Shown piece after piece: positions 6,280-10,731 of a stretch of 10,731 nt of DNA. The position numbers and the translations under genes were made by a program. Under the pieces are notes generated by a model. It saw only the letters and a program-made list of their open reading frames with translations. It had not been told where the DNA came from and did not search any database. The stretch's first letter is position 1, and each line of letters starts with the position of its first letter. The stretch comes from Syntrophobacterales bacterium (GTDB lineage Bacteria > Desulfobacterota > Syntrophobacteria > BM002), in assembly GCA_030601545.1 (NCBI GenBank), contig JAUVTM010000045.1, positions 1 to 10,731 of the forward strand, read 5' to 3'.

Positions 6280-9200
6280 TTACTTTAAGTTGTGCAAGAG
6301 CTTTTTCAACTCGTTGATTGACTCTACCACGTCGTGGGTGGGGCTGCTGAAATAGAGACGGTGTTCTGGGGTTAGACGCAAGTGCTCTGACTCAGCTGCA
6401 ACCAAGCCAGTTAGTCTGTCCAAGTCTATTTCGGGGTTTTCAGAAAAGGTAAGGACATACTCGCCATTCACCACATCCAACCGTTTAACCCACAACCGAC
6501 GCAAGAGCAGCTTCAGATTCAGCAGCACGAGTAGATGGGAAGTCTCTTCAGGCAGAGGACCAAACCGATCCCGCAGTTCTTCTTCCATATCTGCGAGAGA
6601 GCTTTCATCGCTGGCAGTGGCGAGGCGCTTATATGTGTTCAATCGCTGGCTGCTGTTGGTGATATATGTTTCAGGTAAATGGGCGGCCAGGTTGAGGTGA
6701 ATCTCCGGTTCTGCCGGCTCCCTGGCAGTTTCTCCCTTGAGTTGTGCAATGGCCTTTTCCATGAGGTGTACGTACATCTCATAACCCACTGCAGCAATGT
6801 GGCCAGATTGGGCGGCCCCAAGAATATTACCTCCACCTCTGATCTGCAAGTCGTTCAGAGCTATCTTGAAACCGGAACCAAGTTCGGTGAAATCCATAAG
6901 GGCCAGTAACCTCCTCTGGGCCTGCCGGGTGACCAGGTGTTCACCCGGAATGAGCAGGTATGCATAGGCCTGTTCCGAAGATCTTCCCACCCTGCCACGG
7001 AGCTGATAGATTTGCGCTAAGCCGAACTTGTCGGCCCGATTGATGAAAATTGTGTTGGCGGCAGGGATGTCTAGACCTGACTCGATAATTGTAGTGCAGA
7101 CGAGCAGATCAATTCGGTGGTGGATGAAATCTAGCATGACCTGCTCTAGTTCGCGTTCTCGGAGCTGACCATGCGCTACCGCCATTGTTATTTCAGGCAA
7201 GAGTTCCTGAATGTAATTGGTCATCCGATAGATAGTTTTGACGTTGTTATGGACAAAAAATACCTGTCCTCTTCGCGCCTTCTCTTTACGGACGGCTTCC
7301 TTAATGATGATGTCGTCGAAGGAGCATATTCTGGTCTCAATGGCTCTGCGATCCTCTGGCGGGGTGTCAATGACGCTTAGATCACGAATTCCTATGAGCG
7401 ACATGTGCAAGGTGCGGGGAATGGGAGTGGCAGTCAAGGTCAGGACATCGACCTCAGCCCGAAGCTGTTTGATCCGTTCTTTGTGTCGGACGCCAAAACG
7501 ATGCTCTTCGTCGATAATAAGCAAGCCCAGATCTTTGAAGACCACATCTCGTTGGAGCAATCTGTGGGTGCCGATAACAATATCAACGAGGCTGTTCTGG
7601 AGGTCTGCAAGAATCTTTTTTTGTTCCGCTCTTCCTTTAAAACGACTCAGCACCTCCAGGAAGACGGGGTAACCATCCAGCCGTTGCTTGAAGGTGAGGT
7701 AGTGTTGCTCTGCGAGAATCGTGGTGGGTACAAGTATCGCCACCTGCTTGCCGTCCATTACTGCCTTAAAAGCTGCGCGTAGGGCTACTTCGGTCTTACC
7801 GAAGCCGACATCACCACAGATGAGCCGATCCATGCACTTATGACGCTGCATATCAGCAAGGACGTCTTCTATTGCTGCCTGCTGATGCGGGGTTTCTTCG
7901 TACGGAAAGGTGGCCTCGAATTCACGAAAAGAACTGTCCGGTGGAGAGAAAGTCATTGCTTGCTTTACGTGACGCAGGGCATAAATGTGCAGGAGTTCCT
8001 GTGCGACCTTCTGGATGGAGTCCTGAACCCGTTTTCGAGTGGAAGCCCAGCGCTGCCCCCCCAGTTTATCCACTCGAGGCTGATAGCCCTCGACGCCGAT
8101 GTATTTCTGCACCCTATCCAACCGGTCAACGGGGAGATAAAGGATGTCTCCGTCTTGGTATTCCAATAAGAGGAAATCATTTGAGTGCTCGTTGATTTTC
8201 AGGTGGACCAGCCCTTTATAAATACCAATTCCGTGGTCCAGATGAACAACAAAGTCATCAGTCTGAAGATCTGTAAATGTAGTCAGAAATGAACCGATTT
8301 CAGGAGGGCTGACCCGGTGCCGACGGGGCTTCTCACCATAAAGCTCTGTTTCGGTGACAACGGCCAAACCCTCATCCGGCCACAGAAAGCCAATGGGGAG
8401 GCGACCCACCACAATTTTGGTAACCGGAGCTCGAAAGGAAAGCTGCCCAAAGGGTTCCGAACTGAATTGGGCGTCCACCCCATAATCAGTAAGCAGGTCT
8501 TCCACACGGCGACCCTGTTCCGCTGTACGACAAACCAGGAATGGGCTCATCCCAGATTTTTGCCACTGTTGGAGCCTTTGAGCCAAGGGTTCTAGCAACC
8601 GTTGGCGCTGCTGATGATCTTGAATTTTCTGCTGCAGCCCTCTGTGATTCCCCAGGCGGAAGTGGAGAACTTCCGAACTATTCCCCTCAGAAGCATGATC
8701 CACTGGAAGACTGGACTGTAGGATTTGAGGGTAAGGTTCAAGCGATGTATCTATTTGCTTCTCATCGAGCAGGTAAGTTTCTGGGGAAAGAGTCCAGCGG
8801 GAGTTCTGACGAGCAACATCCCGGTCTCGGTCAGCTTGTTCTAAAAGCTCGACTATCGTCTTCTTGATACCACCTGAGTTGCTCTGCACCACGAGGGTTG
8901 ATAGTGGCAGGTAATGGAAGAGAGTTTCGAGCCTGTCATAATAGAGCGGCAGTAACTGCTCAATGCCGGGGAAGTGGCCCGAGCCCTTCACACGTTCCTG
9001 CCAGAGCTCCAGGTCGCCGCGCCACGTGCCTTCCTCCTCCAGAGCTTCTTTTAACGAAGAAGCAGCCCTTTGCTGTCTAGATGTAGTGAGCAGTACTTCG
9101 TGGGCTGGCACTATGATCACATCATCCAGATGTTCACTGGATCGCTGGCTGGTTGGACTGAAGAACCGAATTGACTCTAGAACCTCATCAAAAAACTCCA

Positions 9201-9846
9201 AGCGCAGAGGTTGGGGGTAGAGCGGAGTATAAAGGTCAATAATGTCGCCACGTACACTGAGATCACCCACTTCCTCCACCAAATCGGTCCGGTAATAGCC
9301 GATGGAAACCAAGTGGGATATCAGCTCTTCCCGGCGTATCTCTTCTCTTACAACCAGATATCTGCTGGCGTCCATGCAGTGTCGACGAGGCAAAACCTTT
9401 TCCATTACTGCTTGGGCCGGTGCCACAATAATTTTTGCTTGGCTGCTCGCTGCAGATGCGTAGAGAACGGCGAGTCGCTGAGCTTGTACATCAGGAGCGA
9501 CAAAGGGTTCCGTCGGCATGCGGCGATTAGCTGTGGGAAAAAGCCAAAGGGGACATTCCAGGGGATCCCCCCGCCAATGTTCAGCAAGGCCGAGAAAGAA
9601 TGAGAGGCTCTGATGGGCTTCCCAGGCTTGCTTCAGCGAGGCAGTGATCAACAGCACCGTCCGTTTCAGGCCTGGAAGCATACGTGCTAGCCCATAATAG
9701 AGTCCCCATTGGCTCAGGCCCTGGGCAAAAATCTTCCGACTGCCGTTGGCAACGGCAGCGGCCAGGTCATCAAGACGAGCACCGCCAACCAGCTGTTGCC
9801 AGTCGTCTTCCAACGGTACTTCGGGGTGAGAACCGCCCTGTAACAT
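6280..9846 (-). CDS. mfd: Transcription-repair coupling factor Mfd
   Basis: Mfd is a DNA translocase that pushes stalled RNA polymerase off lesions and recruits UvrA for nucleotide excision repair. From the chosen ATG the protein has 1188 residues, the usual size. The UvrB-like N-terminal module spans about 15-320 (VRGDIIDLYTP near 198-208). The CarD-like RNA polymerase-interacting domain starts at DFVVHLDHGIGIYKGL (531-546). The superfamily 2 motor has Walker A GDVGFGKTE (678-686), DEEH (779-782), TATPIPRTL (805-813), TTIIESGLDIPAANT (918-932) and QLRGRVGRS (948-956). The TRCF C-terminal domain is at about 1046-1176. The frame extends upstream to a TTG at 9888. I prefer ATG 9846 because GGAG lies 11 bases upstream and the homology begins shortly after it. 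No frameshift or missing motif was seen. Confidence 0.95.
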   Translation of the reverse strand: MLQGGSHPEVPLEDDWQQLVGGARLDDLAAAVANGSRKIFAQGLSQWGLYYGLARMLPGLKRTVLLITASLKQAWEAHQSLSFFLGLAEHWRGDPLECPLWLFPTANRRMPTEPFVAPDVQAQRLAVLYASAASSQAKIIVAPAQAVMEKVLPRRHCMDASRYLVVREEIRREELISHLVSIGYYRTDLVEEVGDLSVRGDIIDLYTPLYPQPLRLEFFDEVLESIRFFSPTSQRSSEHLDDVIIVPAHEVLLTTSRQQRAASSLKEALEEEGTWRGDLELWQERVKGSGHFPGIEQLLPLYYDRLETLFHYLPLSTLVVQSNSGGIKKTIVELLEQADRDRDVARQNSRWTLSPETYLLDEKQIDTSLEPYPQILQSSLPVDHASEGNSSEVLHFRLGNHRGLQQKIQDHQQRQRLLEPLAQRLQQWQKSGMSPFLVCRTAEQGRRVEDLLTDYGVDAQFSSEPFGQLSFRAPVTKIVVGRLPIGFLWPDEGLAVVTETELYGEKPRRHRVSPPEIGSFLTTFTDLQTDDFVVHLDHGIGIYKGLVHLKINEHSNDFLLLEYQDGDILYLPVDRLDRVQKYIGVEGYQPRVDKLGGQRWASTRKRVQDSIQKVAQELLHIYALRHVKQAMTFSPPDSSFREFEATFPYEETPHQQAAIEDVLADMQRHKCMDRLICGDVGFGKTEVALRAAFKAVMDGKQVAILVPTTILAEQHYLTFKQRLDGYPVFLEVLSRFKGRAEQKKILADLQNSLVDIVIGTHRLLQRDVVFKDLGLLIIDEEHRFGVRHKERIKQLRAEVDVLTLTATPIPRTLHMSLIGIRDLSVIDTPPEDRRAIETRICSFDDIIIKEAVRKEKARRGQVFFVHNNVKTIYRMTNYIQELLPEITMAVAHGQLRERELEQVMLDFIHHRIDLLVCTTIIESGLDIPAANTIFINRADKFGLAQIYQLRGRVGRSSEQAYAYLLIPGEHLVTRQAQRRLLALMDFTELGSGFKIALNDLQIRGGGNILGAAQSGHIAAVGYEMYVHLMEKAIAQLKGETAREPAEPEIHLNLAAHLPETYITNSSQRLNTYKRLATASDESSLADMEEELRDRFGPLPEETSHLLVLLNLKLLLRRLWVKRLDVVNGEYVLTFSENPEIDLDRLTGLVAAESEHLRLTPEHRLYFSSPTHDVVESINELKKLLHNLK

Positions 9847-9915
9847 AAACGGTAGTACTCCGCAGACTGGAAACGATATAGTCGTCAACCATTTCTTGAC
9901 CGACTATAATCAGAA

Positions 9916-9939
9916 TGTGAGAAGGTCACAGAAAGTGAC
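9916..9939. promoter_or_regulatory. Overlapping palindromes upstream of mfd
   Basis: TGTGA-GAAGG-TCACA (9916-9930) overlaps GTCAC-AGAAA-GTGAC (9925-9939). Both have perfect 5-bp arms and 5-bp spacers. Half-sites of the TGTGA/TCACA kind are used by CRP/FNR-family regulators, but their usual spacer is 6, so a different regulator or chance is possible. The site lies 70-93 bp upstream of the mfd ATG, a reasonable place for an operator. Confidence 0.3.
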
Positions 9940-9976
9940 AATATAATAGCCCGGAACAGGCAGAGAAACTAACGCA

Positions 9977-9989
9977 TTTGTCGGACAAA
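9977..9989. promoter_or_regulatory. 13-bp palindrome TTTGTCGGACAAA
   Basis: TTTGTC and GACAAA flank a single central base, so the site is a perfect dyad except at its centre. It has the size of a dimeric repressor operator. Nothing else identifies the regulator. Confidence 0.25.
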
Positions 9990-10115
9990 GGCAAGAGAGT
10001 AAGTGATCAGGAGTTTCTCCAAAAATTGGTGTTTAATCGCTCTAGAGTTAGGCTATTAGCCTACTGCTGGTGATTTACAAATGAAAAGTGCATCTGCTTA
10101 GCTCTGTTTAGATGG

Positions 10116-10315
10116 AGCTTGAGGGCTGGGATATTCCCGCAGCGGCGTATATAGCCAGCCTATGCCAGTTTCAATTGATCAGCTTGCCCAGCCAATATGG
10201 CAGAGGCTGGCAATATCCGCAGCTCGGGCTGCCATCTGCTTCGGCCCGAAGCACCACCGCCCGGCAAAGACAGCAGGCCGAGCGTAAGCGGAGGGAATGT
10301 CCCAGCCCTCGAGCG
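10116..10315. repeat. Palindromic element A (about 200 bp)
   Basis: The arms at 10116-10140 and 10291-10315 share the core GAGGGCTGGGAYATTCCC and match at 21 of 25 positions in reverse complement. Nested inside is a second hairpin, GCCAGCCTATGCCA (10154-10167) with TGGCAGAGGCTGGC (10198-10211), 13 of 14 matched. Its stem extends outward through GCGG...ATAT and ATATCCGC. Two mutually exclusive small hairpins follow: TCGGGC/GCCCGA (10224-10249) or GCTTCG/CGAAGC (10238-10252). The element is clearly more GC-rich than its flanks. It may be a non-autonomous mobile repeat or a structured RNA. I do not recognise it as 6S, tmRNA, RNase P or SRP RNA. Confidence 0.6.
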
Positions 10316-10351
10316 GTAAGGCTGACTAGCAGCAATTGGCGAGGTTGAAAG

Positions 10352-10484
10352 GACATTCCTTGTATTTGTTCTTGCGTTCCCTCCGGGGCGTAGGCCCCTA
10401 TGGGCCGGAGGCCGAGTCTCACGGTCTGGTCACTTCTGGCGCAGACCTTCCGCCAGTCACTTCAGAACAAACACAAGGAATGTC
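10352..10484. repeat. Palindromic element B (133 bp)
   Basis: Terminal inverted repeats of 21 bp begin GACATTCCTTGTATTTG at 10352 and end CACAAGGAATGTC at 10484; 20 of 21 positions match. Inside, CCTCCGG (10380-10386) pairs with CCGGAGG (10405-10411) around two overlapping alternatives, GGGGC-GTAG-GCCCC (10385-10398) and GGCCC-CTAT-GGGCC (10393-10406). Further in, GGTCTG/CAGACC (10423-10428, 10442-10447) interleaves with CTGGCG/CGCCAG (10436-10441, 10451-10456). GTCACTTC occurs twice (10429, 10456). No clear target-site duplication flanks it. It looks like a MITE- or REP-like element with dense secondary structure. Confidence 0.65.
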
Positions 10485-10581
10485 TAGGTGGAATTGTCTC
10501 AATTATTCTTAATATACTCATACCAACAAAAAAATGGGGTAATTCCTGACTCTCTTTTTCCCTTGAAAGTTAACAGTAAGT

Positions 10582-10731
10582 GTGATAGTTAAAACAGGTT
10601 TACCCGAAGGCACGGTTCGGTCCGCTTCGTACACTATTGTTGCAGGAGAGGGCCAAGTTCAAGACCTGCTGAAACCCCTTTTCTTTCAATTTCTACAGGA
10701 ACTAAAGGAGGTTTTGCTCAAACCACACATC
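10582..10731 (+). CDS. Possible start of an unidentified plus-strand gene
   Basis: A frame opens after a TGA at 10564-10566, has a candidate GTG start at 10582 and stays open to the window edge (50 codons seen). The translation includes TGLPEGTVRSASYTIVAGEG and LLKPLFFQFLQELKEVLL, which read more like protein than the repeat translations to the left. I do not recognise a family. There is no clear Shine-Dalgarno before the GTG. A strong AAAGGAGG at 10704-10711 lies inside the frame and could instead serve a start just beyond the window. If real, this gene would be divergent from mfd. A chance frame of 50 codons is also plausible. Confidence 0.25.
   Translation, partial: MIVKTGLPEGTVRSASYTIVAGEGQVQDLLKPLFFQFLQELKEVLLKPHI

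Larger units (their letters stand above)
9847..10581. other. Long upstream region of mfd without a supported gene
   Basis: Over 700 bp contain no reading frame with protein-like sequence. The part next to mfd is moderately AT-rich and has small palindromes at 9916-9939 and 9977-9989, plus TAGGCT-ATT-AGCCTA at 10049-10063. A GC-rich block at 10116-10484 consists of two palindromic elements. The rest (10486-10581) is AT-rich with an A7 run and a pyrimidine-rich TCTCTTTTTCCC stretch. Short frames across the GC-rich block (plus 10112-10348, minus 10171-10422) look like translations of repeats. No sigma-70 promoter with both boxes at proper spacing was convincing on either strand. Confidence 0.6.

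Noticed and set aside
9847..9888. mfd start at TTG 9888
   Set aside because: TTG is a rare start, no clear ribosome binding site precedes it, and the extra 14 residues lie outside the family's conserved region. ATG 9846 fits better, though TTG cannot be excluded.
9770..9892. 40-codon minus-strand frame starting with ATG at 9892
   Set aside because: It overlaps the start of mfd in another frame, lacks a good ribosome binding site and shows no protein features. A leader peptide is possible but unsupported.
10116..10315. 6S RNA or another known structured RNA
   Set aside because: The size and closing stem are suggestive, but I could not find the expected central bubble or the conserved signature sequences of 6S, tmRNA, RNase P or SRP RNA.
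10112..10348. Plus-strand 78-codon frame through element A
   Set aside because: It begins at the edge of the palindrome and reads through the arms. The protein sequence is low-complexity, Arg/Ala/Ser-rich at its end, with no recognisable motif.
10171..10422. Minus-strand 83-codon frame across palindromic elements A and B
   Set aside because: It spans the inverted repeats and their hairpins, so its composition follows the repeats. It has no visible ribosome binding site or domain, and it overlaps another equally open plus-strand frame at 10112-10348.
10490..10520. Sigma-70 promoter TTGTCT...TATACT for the right-edge frame
   Set aside because: The boxes are only 13 bp apart, too close for a functional promoter, and no better -35 lies at 17 bp.

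Overview
The window is a chromosomal housekeeping segment from a Gram-negative bacterium, probably an uncultured member of the Desulfobacterota (former Deltaproteobacteria). The Gram-negative call rests on a SurA-type periplasmic chaperone and a RodZ-type cytoskeletal protein. The phylum call is an inference from gene order and from several families of short intergenic repeats, and was not tested by database search. Every confidently recognised gene lies on the minus strand. In direction of transcription they run mfd, surA-like, asnS, rodZ-like, mgtE, recO and the first 18 codons of glyQ.

Layout from left to right. Bases 1-55 hold the start of glyQ. Bases 56-414 are a repeat-rich spacer with two hairpins, a heptamer repeat and an unusual 8/16-bp phased AATGAC repeat. 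Next come recO (415-1188), mgtE (1243-2601) and rodZ (2598-3554). mgtE and rodZ overlap by ATGA. A 185-bp spacer follows, built as a nested inverted repeat with heptamers inside, then asnS (3740-5038). A 176-bp spacer with a second inverted repeat precedes the surA-like gene (5215-6195), and an 84-bp gap separates that from mfd (6280-9846). Bases 9847-10581 contain no gene I can support. They hold small palindromes just upstream of mfd and a GC-rich cluster of two adjacent palindromic elements at 10116-10315 and 10352-10484. A weak plus-strand reading frame runs off the right end from 10582.

The genes cover transcription-coupled repair (Mfd), recombinational repair (RecO), translation (AsnRS, GlyRS alpha), outer-membrane protein folding (SurA-like), cell shape (RodZ) and magnesium uptake (MgtE). 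Only rodZ-mgtE, and probably recO, look tightly coupled. The other junctions are interrupted by repeat-bearing spacers. I found no CRISPR array, defence system, recognisable transposase, tRNA or rRNA. The most unusual material is non-coding: the paired palindromic elements upstream of mfd and the phased repeat before glyQ.
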